DNA of 64,000 bases from Halobacteriovoraceae bacterium (GTDB lineage: Bacteria > Bdellovibrionota > Bacteriovoracia > Bacteriovoracales > Bacteriovoracaceae), in contig PAVS01000005.1 of NCBI GenBank assembly GCA_002713145.1, positions 124,001 through 188,000 on the forward strand. Direction: 5' to 3'. Position numbers and translations under genes: made by a program. This document shows positions 26,638 through 35,422 of this stretch, in pieces (position 1 is the stretch's first letter; the number at the start of each line of letters is the position of its first letter). Below the pieces are notes generated by a model, which searched no databases, was not told where the DNA came from, and worked only from the letters and a program-made list of their open reading frames with translations.

Positions 26638-27805
26638 ACTCTATGGTTTCTTGAAACTCTTTTTTGAAATCATCAAAATATTCAGCAGTGGCCTGGCCTG
26701 CAAAGCCAGTGTGAATTTTAACAATCTTGTTTTCTTTATTCACAAATAAAGTTGTGGGAAAAGCTCTATTTTTATCTATGGGAAATATATCTTCAACTTT
26801 TACAGAATTATTATAATCGGCCAGTACAATAGGATAATCTATACTTAATCTTTTTTGGAGTTTGATTAAGTTTTTTAACGCCTGTTTTTTTGTTTCAACT
26901 CTTTCAAAAGCTACGGCGACAAACTGAATCTTTTCATCAAGTTTAGGATTTTCTTTTTTCCAATTTAAAAAGAACCTGGTTTCATCAATACAATTGGGAC
27001 ACCAAGAACCAAAGATTTGAACGATCTTAAGTTTCTCAGGCATGGCCTTAAAATCAATATTTTCTCCACTTATACTTTTTCCTTGGTAAGGAAGGTTTTG
27101 AGTGGTGGTGGTGACGGTCATATTTGCAGGATCAGCAAGTTTAAACTCACTATCACGGGTTCCTGATATCACTTTCGGCTCACTCGTCCCCGAATACATT
27201 TGCGCCGTAAAAGCTTTCTCTTCTAAGTTGATTTTAATCACAAATGAAAAGACTCCATCTAGCCCATAGAGATGAGCATTTTGACCGTCAATATATCCGT
27301 AGAGATAACGATAATCACCGGTCTCTGTCAGTATGGATCCTTTAATATAATTACCTTGTTGTTTAAAAACCCCCAAACCAAATCGATCTTCGCTGAGTTG
27401 TATTTTCCATTCTCCCGAAAATTTATAATCCGGCTTCTCATCTTTTTTCTCATCAAGAAACTTAACTTCCGCTATTTTTTTTCCTGTAAAAGGAATTTTA
27501 AAATCATCTTTATTGGTTCTTATCCAATGACCTTGAAAAACACCATTTTTGATTTGCCCACTCAGTTTTGCATAGCTTTGGCTGAAATGAAGCACCAGTT
27601 GGTCATCCTTTAACTCTCCTTCCAGTTCTATCTCTTCTTCCCCGTTATAAAGGATTGCCGATACGTTTTTTCCCTCAGGGGTTATTTTTAGAGCAATGGG
27701 TAGTTTTTGATTATGAAGTATAAAGTCTAGCTTCCAAATCCCTTCGGCTTTGTTTGAGCTGCAAGAAAGACTAAGAAGACATAAGAGGGTTAAAATAAAC
27801 TTCAT
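26627..27805 (-). CDS. TlpA-like thioredoxin-fold lipoprotein
   Basis: The signal peptide ends in the lipobox LSLSC (Cys about residue 15). Residues about 20-240 form a beta-rich domain of repeated GxIKxGxFxGHW-like strands. The C-terminal 150 residues are a TlpA/ResA-like thioredoxin fold with the redox motif WCPNC and a cis-Pro AFPTT. It probably acts as a membrane-anchored periplasmic disulfide reductase. ATG 27805 is chosen over 27832, with GGAG nearby and the lipobox at the right distance. A strong terminator sits immediately before its ribosome-binding site. Confidence 0.85.
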   Translation of the reverse strand: MKFILTLLCLLSLSCSSNKAEGIWKLDFILHNQKLPIALKITPEGKNVSAILYNGEEEIELEGELKDDQLVLHFSQSYAKLSGQIKNGVFQGHWIRTNKDDFKIPFTGKKIAEVKFLDEKKDEKPDYKFSGEWKIQLSEDRFGLGVFKQQGNYIKGSILTETGDYRYLYGYIDGQNAHLYGLDGVFSFVIKINLEEKAFTAQMYSGTSEPKVISGTRDSEFKLADPANMTVTTTTQNLPYQGKSISGENIDFKAMPEKLKIVQIFGSWCPNCIDETRFFLNWKKENPKLDEKIQFVAVAFERVETKKQALKNLIKLQKRLSIDYPIVLADYNNSVKVEDIFPIDKNRAFPTTLFVNKENKIVKIHTGFAGQATAEYFDDFKKEFQETIESML

Positions 27806-27811
27806 ACAAAC

Positions 27812-27845
27812 TCCAAAAAAAAAGACCCTCATGATGAGGGTCTTT
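27812..27845 (-). terminator. Rho-independent terminator between the acyl-CoA dehydrogenase and tlpA-like genes
   Basis: AAAGACCCTC (27836-27845 read on the minus strand) pairs with GAGGGTCTTT (27821-27830), loop ATCAT, then nine T. The T-run runs straight into the GGAG of the next gene, leaving no room for a separate promoter. Confidence 0.92.
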
Positions 27846-27869
27846 CGTGATTATCAGTTAAAAATTATC

Positions 27870-29642
27870 CTAGCGTAATGACCAGTCTTCGTAAATAGCC
27901 GCAAGTCTTGGACGAACCAGTTTATAATAGTTGTCAAACAGCTCAACCCTAGACTCATCCTTATTTGCATGCTTCATAAGAACTCTGAGAACTTCTATAT
28001 AAGATAAGGCATACATAATCGTCTCAGCGTGCACCATAAGCTTCATCACATTCTCTTCCTTAAGCCATTCTTTAGCATTAAAAAACTTGCGAAGGGCCTG
28101 GGGATCATCAGTGTCAGTTTTTGGATTAAGAGTCTTAATGAGTAACTTCACAAAATTCTTTTTAAAAGCGTATTGAGAATCATTAAAACGAGATTCGCAT
28201 TCACTTTTAGCACCGAAAAAGTTGGCAATAGGGTTCGCATTGACCAAAGCGGTAAAATACTTCGTAGGATTTCTCATCACAAATTTCATAAGATCTTTCA
28301 TGGCCATGAGCGCTTGAATCTGAGTCGTTCCCTCATAAAGAAGGGGCGCAAATGAATCTCTATGAAAACGAGCTGAATCGTACTCTTCAATAAATCCATA
28401 CCCTCCTAGGGCTTGGATACCTTTCTGAGATAAGGTCGTAAAAGTTTCTGCTCCATAGGCCTTAACAATAGGAGTTCTTCTACGAGTCCACTTTTTAGCA
28501 TTTTCATATTGTTTCTCTTCGGCCTTCGTCAGTTCTCCATGACGTTTTTTATAATCAAGTTTTTGGTATTGATCAAAATAAGAAACAGTATCAAAGATAA
28601 GGGCCCTAAAGCCATCTCGCTCCACTTCCCAGTCTTTCATATTTCTCGCATAAAGCGGCAGGTCCATAAGCACCTTACCAAACTGTTTACGCTCTTCTGC
28701 ATATTGACGAGCATAAGCAATAGAAGCTTCAATACCACCGAGGGCCTGAAGTCCGACTCCAATTCTGGCCTCATTCATTAAGTGAAGCATATATCTAAAA
28801 CCATTATTTTCTTTTCCAATGAGTTTTGCTTTTGAGTTTTCATAAACAACTTCACAAGTAAATGATCCATGCAGACCCATTTTGTGTTCATTTTTACTTA
28901 TTATGTAATTTTGCTTACCATCGACCTCTTGTTCACAAAGAAACATAGAAATCCCATGAAGGCCTTCAGGTGCATCTTTAGTGCGGGCAAGTACAAAACC
29001 TAAGCCCCCACCACCATTGGTGATAAAAAGTTTACTTCCATTGAGTAAATAGGTTCCATCATCTTGTTTAGTAGCAGTGGTTTTAAGGCCACCGACATCA
29101 CTCCCTGCTCCAGGTTCAGTTAAACACATAGAACCGGATAACTCTCCTGCTATAATTTTTGGAACGAGTCTTTCAATATCTTCTTTTTCGCAAAAGCGCT
29201 CAATCATATCAATGATAGTGACAAAAAATCCCAGCTGAGTAGCAGATGAAACACAGGCCCTGTTGACCTGACCAAAACTTAAAAGCCCAACACTTACAGG
29301 CATTCCCAATCCACCATAAGCTGTATGAGCTGAAAGACCAAAAACTTGCAGTTCAGTGGCTTCTTTATAGAATTCCGATAGAGCTTCTCCTGGAACAGTT
29401 TTACCATCTTCAAGAGTACCAGCACCTTCTTCATCCAGCCTTCTGGCCCTTGGTGCTACTGAATTGGCAGCCCAGTCCCCTGTGGCCGTCAGCATCTCTT
29501 TCATAAAGCTGATCACTTCCTCTTTATTATTAAATCCATCCGCTGTGGGAAACTCTGGATAATACAGAGGAATAATCGCGTCCCAATCAATGGCGTTATC
29601 GAAGAGCCATTGCCAGTCTTTTTCATCTGTAAAATAATTCAT
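27870..29642 (-). CDS. Acyl-CoA dehydrogenase
   Basis: About 590 residues, the long form of the family. FAD/substrate motifs seen are MCLTEPGAGSDVGGL, LNGSKLFITNGG, MGLHGSFTCEV, ARIGVGLQALGGIEASIAYARQYAEERKQFGK and QALGGYGFIEEYDSARFHRD, then the YEGTTQIQA segment near the catalytic region. It has an extra C-terminal helical domain like the DUF-containing long ACADs, which oxidise acyl-CoA in beta-oxidation. ATG 29642 has AAAGGA eight nt upstream; the frame's earlier start at 29702 is not supported. It is followed by a terminator. Confidence 0.93.
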   Translation of the reverse strand: MNYFTDEKDWQWLFDNAIDWDAIIPLYYPEFPTADGFNNKEEVISFMKEMLTATGDWAANSVAPRARRLDEEGAGTLEDGKTVPGEALSEFYKEATELQVFGLSAHTAYGGLGMPVSVGLLSFGQVNRACVSSATQLGFFVTIIDMIERFCEKEDIERLVPKIIAGELSGSMCLTEPGAGSDVGGLKTTATKQDDGTYLLNGSKLFITNGGGGLGFVLARTKDAPEGLHGISMFLCEQEVDGKQNYIISKNEHKMGLHGSFTCEVVYENSKAKLIGKENNGFRYMLHLMNEARIGVGLQALGGIEASIAYARQYAEERKQFGKVLMDLPLYARNMKDWEVERDGFRALIFDTVSYFDQYQKLDYKKRHGELTKAEEKQYENAKKWTRRRTPIVKAYGAETFTTLSQKGIQALGGYGFIEEYDSARFHRDSFAPLLYEGTTQIQALMAMKDLMKFVMRNPTKYFTALVNANPIANFFGAKSECESRFNDSQYAFKKNFVKLLIKTLNPKTDTDDPQALRKFFNAKEWLKEENVMKLMVHAETIMYALSYIEVLRVLMKHANKDESRVELFDNYYKLVRPRLAAIYEDWSLR

Positions 29643-29715
29643 AACAAAAATCCTTTTGAATAATTGGCCGTTAAGATTAACTTTTGTTAAATTATACCAC
29701 AAAAAGGAGAGTTAA

Positions 29716-30054
29716 ATGTACAAAATTTATGGAATTCCTAACTGTAATACTGTGAAAAAAGCTCTAAATCATTTAGACAGCAGCAAAAAAGAGTATGAAT
29801 TTATTAATTTCAAGAAAACTCCCCCCACCAAAACTCAATTAAAATTATGGAAAGATGCTTTTGGTGATTGGCCGGTTAATAAAAAAGGGCCTACTTATCG
29901 TAAAATCAAAGAAGAGTTTGAAGCTGCCAATGCTGCTGAAAAATATAAAATTCTAATAGAAACAACTTCCGCAATCAAACGCCCCATTCTCATGAAAAAT
30001 GATAAGGTCATTACTTTTGGCTATGATGAAGATGCGTACAAAAAAGTAAAATAA
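29716..30054 (+). CDS. ArsC/Spx-superfamily protein, YffB-like
   Basis: A 112-residue thioredoxin-fold protein: YGIPNCNTVKKA with a single redox Cys, KGPTYRKIKEE, and IKRPILMKNDKVITFGYDEDAY. This layout is that of E. coli YffB (also called SpxA-like), a proposed glutathione-dependent thiol reductase, rather than true arsenate reductase, since the RTRxxPY-type arsenate residues are not seen. AAAGGAG lies before the ATG. It diverges from the acyl-CoA dehydrogenase gene with about 70 bp between them. Confidence 0.88.
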   Translation: MYKIYGIPNCNTVKKALNHLDSSKKEYEFINFKKTPPTKTQLKLWKDAFGDWPVNKKGPTYRKIKEEFEAANAAEKYKILIETTSAIKRPILMKNDKVITFGYDEDAYKKVK

Positions 30055-30055
30055 A

Positions 30056-30997
30056 TTATTCTTCGTCGGTTTTAAACTGACAGCCTATCTTAAACTGCAA
30101 GCCTAGCTCGTCTGCTTGCCTTACAGAGCGAACGATCGCAATCATAGGATGGTCAAGGACTTTTGAATCAAAGGTTTTGATAAGTATTGTTTCTCCAGAT
30201 TTAAACTCATTTTCTCCAAAAGCCAGAAAAGCTAATCCCCCTTGGGAGAGATCAAAGAGTGGATAAATCTGTTCAGGGGTTGATTGATCACCCGTCTGAA
30301 CTGTAAGAACTTTTCCTTTCTTAGGACGTGCTCTTGCGGATGTTCTTTTGTCCGCGTACAGTTTATCTTCTTCATCAAGAGATACAAACTCCACCTCTTC
30401 ATTAAAGATCTCTGCATCTCGTTTGGACATCTGACTCATTTTCCACTTGGTACTAATTTTATCCGTGGCATTAGCAGAACTATACCGCATATGAGTTTCT
30501 TCATTTTTATTTCCGATCCCATGGCCTGCTACTTTCATATTAGCACTGCGTATATTGGCGCGCCCACGCCCTGCCACTCGTAAAAACTCATCATTTTTAT
30601 TGCCAAGACCATGACCATAGACGAATTTTTTGAACTCAGAGAGCCCCACATCTTTTTCCAGATTAGAGGTTTCATTTTCATCAATCATTTTGATTTCAAT
30701 TGGAAAACTCACTCTGGCAAACTTATCTTCATAGCTGGTGTGAGTGGTCTTAAAAATAAATTTATGAGTGGAAGCATAAAAATAGATAGTTGTGTCATCA
30801 TAATCAAAGTTTGAGCTATTGGCCGTCATGAGCATGATCTCATCATCTCCAATCATTTCCTTCAAAAACACCGGATGAATAATACGAGCACCGCTGGCCT
30901 TGAGTTGCCAACTAATAACGGGAAATCCTGAGACAATAATCTCACTGATCATATCTCTTATATCGAGTCTGTTATTTTCTTTGGAAAGTGTTTTCAT
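30056..30997 (-). CDS. PilZ-domain protein
   Basis: The N-terminal 120 residues form a beta-rich domain of the type that often precedes PilZ. The C-terminal 110 residues have KRTSARARPKKGKVL (basic arm) and DLSQGGLAFLAF (D-x-S-x-x-G motif), the two c-di-GMP-binding elements of PilZ. Between them lie two near-repeats, KKFVYGHGLGNKNDE and MKVAGHGIGNKNEE, an internal duplication of a GHGxGNKN motif not typical for PilZ proteins. Probably cytosolic; the effector role is unknown. Confidence 0.8.
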   Translation of the reverse strand: MKTLSKENNRLDIRDMISEIIVSGFPVISWQLKASGARIIHPVFLKEMIGDDEIMLMTANSSNFDYDDTTIYFYASTHKFIFKTTHTSYEDKFARVSFPIEIKMIDENETSNLEKDVGLSEFKKFVYGHGLGNKNDEFLRVAGRGRANIRSANMKVAGHGIGNKNEETHMRYSSANATDKISTKWKMSQMSKRDAEIFNEEVEFVSLDEEDKLYADKRTSARARPKKGKVLTVQTGDQSTPEQIYPLFDLSQGGLAFLAFGENEFKSGETILIKTFDSKVLDHPMIAIVRSVRQADELGLQFKIGCQFKTDEE

Positions 30998-31051
30998 TTG
31001 CTCTTAGTTCTTTTATTTATAAAATCCTTATCGACTAATAATTTGAAAGAC

Positions 31052-31399
31052 TTAACCTCCAGTAAACTTAATTTTAAACCCAAGTTCTTCCAAATATTCT
31101 TTGAGCTTATCCCTATGATCGCCTTGCACTTCAATGCTATCCCCTTTATAGGTTCCCCCACTGCCACACACACGCTTGAGCTTCTTGGTCAGCTTCTTGA
31201 AATAATCTTCACTTCCAACAGGAAAATCATAGATAACACTCACTGTTTTGCCCCCTCGCCCTTTTTTCTCGGGTCTAATACTAAGAGTGTGCTCACTGGG
31301 GACAACTTCAATTTTTTTCGCTGATTTAGATTTCTTTTTATAATTTGGATCATCAGTCCAGACGATGTCAGGCTCATCTTTTTTGATAATTTTTGCCAA
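31052..31399 (-). CDS. yciH: SUI1/YciH-family translation initiation factor
   Basis: The 115-residue protein has the SUI1 fold signature: LSIRPEKKGRGGKTVSVI, LKRVCGSGGTYKGDSIEVQGDHRDKLKEYLEELGFKIKFTGG. In bacteria the homologue of eIF1 (YciH) influences start-codon and initiator-tRNA selection. The start is an in-frame TTG at 31399, with AAAGGA eight nt upstream; the frame remains open to 31705, but residues before the TTG have no homology pattern and overlap the divergent RluE-like gene. A TTG start on a fidelity factor for start codons is a notable coincidence. Confidence 0.88.
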   Translation of the reverse strand: MAKIIKKDEPDIVWTDDPNYKKKSKSAKKIEVVPSEHTLSIRPEKKGRGGKTVSVIYDFPVGSEDYFKKLTKKLKRVCGSGGTYKGDSIEVQGDHRDKLKEYLEELGFKIKFTGG

Positions 31400-31438
31400 A
31401 ATAATTCCTTTTGATAAGATGCCTTTTAAGTATTTTAC

Positions 31439-31993
31439 ATGAAAAACTATACATATGTCATATTCTATAAGCCTTATGGGGTGCTCTGTCAGTTTACTGG
31501 AGAGAAAAACGATAGAACTCTTGCTGAGTTTGGGTTGCCGAAAAATATCTATGCTGTAGGTAGATTGGATAAAGACAGTGAAGGCTTGCTCCTCCTCACA
31601 GATGACGGAGTTCTCAATCAAAAAATTGCTAACCCCAAAGCAGATAAAACGAAAACCTATTGGGTGCAAGTTGAAAAAATTCCTTCGCAGCAAAGCTTGG
31701 ATCAAATGCGCTCAGGTTTACAAATTCAAAATTATCAAACCAAGCCTTGTGAAGTGCGACTTATTTCGGAACCAACACTCCCTCCAAGAGATCCTCCCAT
31801 CCGTTTTAGAAAAACGGTCCCTACTTGTTGGTTAGAAATAAAATTAAAAGAAGGTAAGAATAGACAAGTAAGAAGAATGACCGCTAAGATTGGTCACCCC
31901 ACTTTAAGATTAATACGACAGGGTATCGGTCAGCTTGATTTGTCTGAGTTATCCCCTGGAGAATGGAAAAAAATAGATAAACCAAAAATATAA
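31439..31993 (+). CDS. rluE: 23S rRNA pseudouridine synthase, RluE-like
   Basis: The family motif GRLDKDSEGLLLLTDDG holds the catalytic Asp; the start FYKPYGVLCQFTG and the end EGKNRQVRRMTAKIGHPTLRLIRQGIGQ complete the RsuA/RluE pattern. The protein is 184 residues without an S4 domain, which fits RluE (U2457 in 23S rRNA) better than RluB or RsuA. No clear ribosome-binding site lies before the ATG. It is 39 nt from the divergent YciH gene and may be co-transcribed with the small gene downstream. Confidence 0.88.
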   Translation: MKNYTYVIFYKPYGVLCQFTGEKNDRTLAEFGLPKNIYAVGRLDKDSEGLLLLTDDGVLNQKIANPKADKTKTYWVQVEKIPSQQSLDQMRSGLQIQNYQTKPCEVRLISEPTLPPRDPPIRFRKTVPTCWLEIKLKEGKNRQVRRMTAKIGHPTLRLIRQGIGQLDLSELSPGEWKKIDKPKI

Positions 31994-32001
31994 GGATTTT
32001 T

Positions 32002-32253
32002 ATGCTCGTAGATATCAGTTTTAACCCCAAAGCCCAATCGGCGCTGCTCGAATTTCAAGTGGAACATTTTGACAGTGACCTGCGCCTCAAAGAATGCCTG
32101 GCCATTATGACTGTGATAAGTGCTGACTTCTATCTAGACCCGGAAATTGAACCTGAACATCTAGCTGAGTACATCGCAATAGCACGGGAGCAAAACAAAA
32201 ACGCGATGTTATTTGAAATAAGTGAAGATGGGGTGGAATTAGAGCTTAAGTAG
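32002..32253 (+). CDS. Small hypothetical protein (83 aa)
   Basis: No recognised family. It begins 8 nt after the RluE-like stop with AAGGATTTTT upstream, so it is probably translated from the same mRNA. The sequence is acidic, with no signal peptide or membrane segment, and looks like a compact alpha/beta domain (PQSALLEFQVEH, an acidic DPEIEPEHLAEY helix). Coding status is supported by the operon position and consistent codon use. Confidence 0.6.
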   Translation: MLVDISFNPKAQSALLEFQVEHFDSDLRLKECLAIMTVISADFYLDPEIEPEHLAEYIAIAREQNKNAMLFEISEDGVELELK

Positions 32254-32464
32254 TTGAAATTTCATAAATATGTAAATTCCTACACTTTTTTCCTGTGCAA
32301 AGCGTGTAAATCCACATACTTTTATTAACGGAGAGATTGTTGCTTATGATGCAGTGTGAAAATATTGCAAAATAACTTATTAAATTAGAAAAAAATTCCT
32401 TTTCGCGTTATTAATGGGCCAGGAATTTAGGGAAATTTAGTTTTACTACATAGGAGCAACGGTC

Positions 32465-33256
32465 ATGAAAAAACTAATTGCGCTTACAGCGCTTGCGACG
32501 GCGGGAATATCTCTCGCTCAAACAACTTCGACAACCGAAGTAAGTTTCGACAAATTATCAATTCTAGAAAAAACATCTGTAGATTACTTTGTGGAAGCAC
32601 AAGATAAGATCGCCGGTAACACCGCTGATGGAGCACAAGGTGATGTTGAGATGTATAACTCTATCTCACTTCGTTATAGAGTTGCAGAGAACATAACTGC
32701 ACAATTCAACCCACGTTTTACGCTAAGCGATGCTGGGGATGATCGCTTTGACGATCACGATTTAAGAGTGGGCCTTTCTGGTAATCTTTTTAGTGATGCA
32801 TTTGCTACCACTATTCAGTATATCGTTCCAACATCTGTAAATACTCTTAATGCAGATGAAACTGACGGACAAATCAGAATTACTCAAGGTCATGCTATAG
32901 ATATCGATGATATGAATAATATTGCAGCCTCTGTTCAGTTCAGAAAAACATTTAGAAAAAATGTACCAGCTGGTTCTGAGTGGGCACTTTTGCCATACCT
33001 TTCATATACCAATAAGAAAATTTCTGAGAATATCACAGCCCGTATAGATTACGAAGGCTACCTTCCCCACCAAGAAGGAAAAGATATTCTTCATGTAGAA
33101 AATGAGGCAGATCAGTTCAATAGATTACTAGTAGGAGCTGACCTTTCAAATGTTCCAGGCCTTAACTCTGTTTATCCGTACTTAACTCATTACCCAATGA
33201 GAACAAAAGCTCTTGATCAAACAGGGGTTGGGGTTCAAGTATTTAAATCTTTCTAA
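32465..33256 (+). CDS. Outer-membrane beta-barrel-like exported protein
   Basis: Signal peptide of 18 residues ending ISLAQ, preceded by AGGAG. The mature protein (about 245 residues) alternates polar and aromatic/hydrophobic residues (SLRYRVAENITAQFNPRF, DLRVGLSGNL, ASVQFRKTF) and ends in Phe, as outer-membrane barrels do. It resembles the bacterial porin-like or OmpW-like small barrels in size but gives no clear family match. A strong terminator follows at 33279. The 210-bp upstream region probably holds its promoter. Confidence 0.72.
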   Translation: MKKLIALTALATAGISLAQTTSTTEVSFDKLSILEKTSVDYFVEAQDKIAGNTADGAQGDVEMYNSISLRYRVAENITAQFNPRFTLSDAGDDRFDDHDLRVGLSGNLFSDAFATTIQYIVPTSVNTLNADETDGQIRITQGHAIDIDDMNNIAASVQFRKTFRKNVPAGSEWALLPYLSYTNKKISENITARIDYEGYLPHQEGKDILHVENEADQFNRLLVGADLSNVPGLNSVYPYLTHYPMRTKALDQTGVGVQVFKSF

Positions 33257-33278
33257 TTAATAGAACAATAAGAACTAC

Positions 33279-33308
33279 AAGGGCCTATCGAATGATAGGC
33301 CTTTTTTA
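33279..33308 (+). terminator. Rho-independent terminator after the barrel protein gene
   Basis: AGGGCCTATC and GATAGGCCTT form a stem with loop GAAT, followed by T6. It ends the barrel-protein transcript. Confidence 0.92.
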
Positions 33309-33344
33309 TGGGCAAAATCCATAAAATTAGCTAGCATAATCCAC

Positions 33345-34112
33345 ATGTTAGTAGTCATATCTCCCGCAAAAAAATTAGATTTTGAAACACCGTGTAATTG
33401 GCAAGAGACCACGAAGCCTACTTTTCACGAGGAATCCCTTACCTTGGTGGATGAGCTAAAAAAGCTTGAACCAAGTGAGATTTCAACCCTTATGAAGCTT
33501 AGTGCTGATCTCTCAAAGCTCAATTATGAGCGCTTTCAGATGCATAAGAAAAAGCATAACACTTCACTTTCAAAACAAGCTGCCTTTGCTTTTAATGGTG
33601 ACACCTATACTGGACTTGATATTCAAAGCTTCTCCCAAAAAGAGTTACAAGCGAGTAATCAAAGACTGAGAATTTTATCGGGACTGTATGGAATTCTACG
33701 GCCATCGGATCTGATTCAACCTTATCGCTTAGAGATGGGAACAAAGTTTAAGTTTAGTGATTATAAAAATCTTTATCAATATTGGGATCATAAAATAACC
33801 GATGTCCTGAACGAAGAATTAGCGGCACATGATTATCTACTTAATTGCGCCTCCAATGAATATTTTAAAGTCGTTAAAACAAAGGCCCTCTCCACTCCAA
33901 TCATTACCCCTCAGTTTCGTGATTTAAAAAATGGGGAGTATAAAATGATTAGTTTTTTTGCCAAAAAAGCCAGAGGCATGATGGCTGCATATGCTGTTAA
34001 AAATAAAATAACGAAATTGAATGAGCTCCAGAAATTTAATGAAGAAGGTTATAAGTTTAATCAACAGCTGACTGAAAATGAGCTCGAACCTGTATTTACG
34101 AGAAAGTTATGA
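33345..34112 (+). CDS. yaaA: Peroxide stress protein YaaA
   Basis: Typical YaaA/UPF0246 length (255 residues) and motifs: ISPAKKLDFE at the N-terminus, AAFAFNGDTYTGLD, RILSGLYGILRPSDLIQPYRLEMGT, NCASNEYFKVV and MISFFAKKARGMMAAY. In E. coli it limits damage by hydrogen peroxide and lowers free iron. A weak -10-like CATAAT lies a few bases before the ATG and no ribosome-binding site is visible. The end overlaps the FAD-oxidase start by 4 nt (ATGA). Confidence 0.95.
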   Translation: MLVVISPAKKLDFETPCNWQETTKPTFHEESLTLVDELKKLEPSEISTLMKLSADLSKLNYERFQMHKKKHNTSLSKQAAFAFNGDTYTGLDIQSFSQKELQASNQRLRILSGLYGILRPSDLIQPYRLEMGTKFKFSDYKNLYQYWDHKITDVLNEELAAHDYLLNCASNEYFKVVKTKALSTPIITPQFRDLKNGEYKMISFFAKKARGMMAAYAVKNKITKLNELQKFNEEGYKFNQQLTENELEPVFTRKL

Positions 34113-35422
34113 GCCTAACGACTAAAGTCATTAAATCGATCGAAGATCTCAAAGACCATATTCTGACCGGTTCACCTAGTTTCTATATGTCTTCCCGCAC
34201 TTCTACCGTTATACCTTATGAAAAGATTGAAGAATTTTTTAAAGAGGATATCACTCTGGTTGATCTCTCCCATATGCCAGCACATATGGAAATTAACAAT
34301 AGTGGTAACCTCATTGTTAGAGGTGGAGTCAGCTGGAAAGATGCCAGAGAATACCTAAGGGATAAAGGGCATAATATAATGACTTCTCCCACAGAAGAGC
34401 TGGCCCTTATCTTGGCAGGTGTAGCCACCAGCTGTACGGGAGAGCGTTGTTTTTGCTTTGGTAATCTAAGGTCACAAATTGTCTCTCTTAAATACCTCAA
34501 TCATAAGGGGGAAGAGAAAACTCTCACGCAAAAAGATTTAACTTATGATTTTCTTGAACAATATCAAAATGAATTTAAGCATTATGCTGATTATAAAAAT
34601 GCCCCCTACCCTCGCTTTGAAAAAGAAATAGATTTAATGATAGGGACTGAAGGTCAACTTGGTGTGATCACGGAGGTCGAACTAAAAATTGTTCCTGACT
34701 ATCCGCTTAAACATTTCTTTATGCTGGTTCCGAAATGGGAAGAAGATCTTTCGGCCCATCTAGAAATCAATAAAAAAATCCAAAAACATAGAGAAGATGT
34801 TCTTCTTTGTGAATTGGTAGACAGTAATTCTTTTACTTATCTGCCTGCAGAAGACAGACCAAATAAAGGACTGGATGCAATCTTTTTTGAAATCAAAGAA
34901 AGTTATTTCGAAACTTTTTACGAGGAATTTCTACTTAAACTAGAACACATCTCAGAAGAGAATATCTTTGAGATTTCAGAAACCCGTTTTCATAATCTGC
35001 GAGCGAGTATTCCAAGAGCCGTTTTTGAGGCCAATAGTCGTATGGGTGTGGTTAAAGTGGGAACTGATATTCAGGTACAAACCACTCAGTTTGAAGACTT
35101 GATGCGAGCTTACCAAGAGCTCACAAAAGCTGGAGTTGATTATAATCTTTTCGGTCATTTTGGTGATCAACATCTTCATTTTAACTTTATGCCTACACCT
35201 GAGAAAGTCAAAGAATGTGAAGAGCATTTTCAAAAACTTTATAAGAAGATTGCGCAGCTCAAAGGCTCACCTTTCGCTGAACACGGCATCGGTATTTTAA
35301 AGCAAAAATATATTCAGAATTTTTGGAGCGAAACTCAACCTGAAGTGTTTCATAAACTCAAAGCCCTTCACGACCCTAAAGCCCAGTTTTTTCCTGGGGG
35401 ATTTATGGGGCTTGGTCGCTAG
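34109..35422 (+). CDS. FAD-linked oxidase (GlcD/D-lactate dehydrogenase-like)
   Basis: N-terminal FAD_binding_4 domain (about 30-200: NSGNLIVRGGVSWKDAREYL, AGVATSCTGERCFCFGNLRSQIV, IGTEGQLGVITEVEL) and a C-terminal FAD-linked oxidase domain ending in FGHFGDQHLHFNFMP and PGGFMGLG, a His-rich metal/substrate site. The substrate is likely a 2-hydroxy acid; sequence does not tell which. No Fe-S subunit is adjacent. It is coupled to yaaA by a 4-nt overlap and converges with the small lipoprotein gene through a shared CTAG stop. Confidence 0.88.
   Translation: MSLTTKVIKSIEDLKDHILTGSPSFYMSSRTSTVIPYEKIEEFFKEDITLVDLSHMPAHMEINNSGNLIVRGGVSWKDAREYLRDKGHNIMTSPTEELALILAGVATSCTGERCFCFGNLRSQIVSLKYLNHKGEEKTLTQKDLTYDFLEQYQNEFKHYADYKNAPYPRFEKEIDLMIGTEGQLGVITEVELKIVPDYPLKHFFMLVPKWEEDLSAHLEINKKIQKHREDVLLCELVDSNSFTYLPAEDRPNKGLDAIFFEIKESYFETFYEEFLLKLEHISEENIFEISETRFHNLRASIPRAVFEANSRMGVVKVGTDIQVQTTQFEDLMRAYQELTKAGVDYNLFGHFGDQHLHFNFMPTPEKVKECEEHFQKLYKKIAQLKGSPFAEHGIGILKQKYIQNFWSETQPEVFHKLKALHDPKAQFFPGGFMGLGR

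Noticed and set aside
31400-31705. N-terminal extension of the YciH frame
   Set aside because: It is antisense to the RluE-like gene and has no homology pattern; the TTG at 31399 has a good ribosome-binding site.
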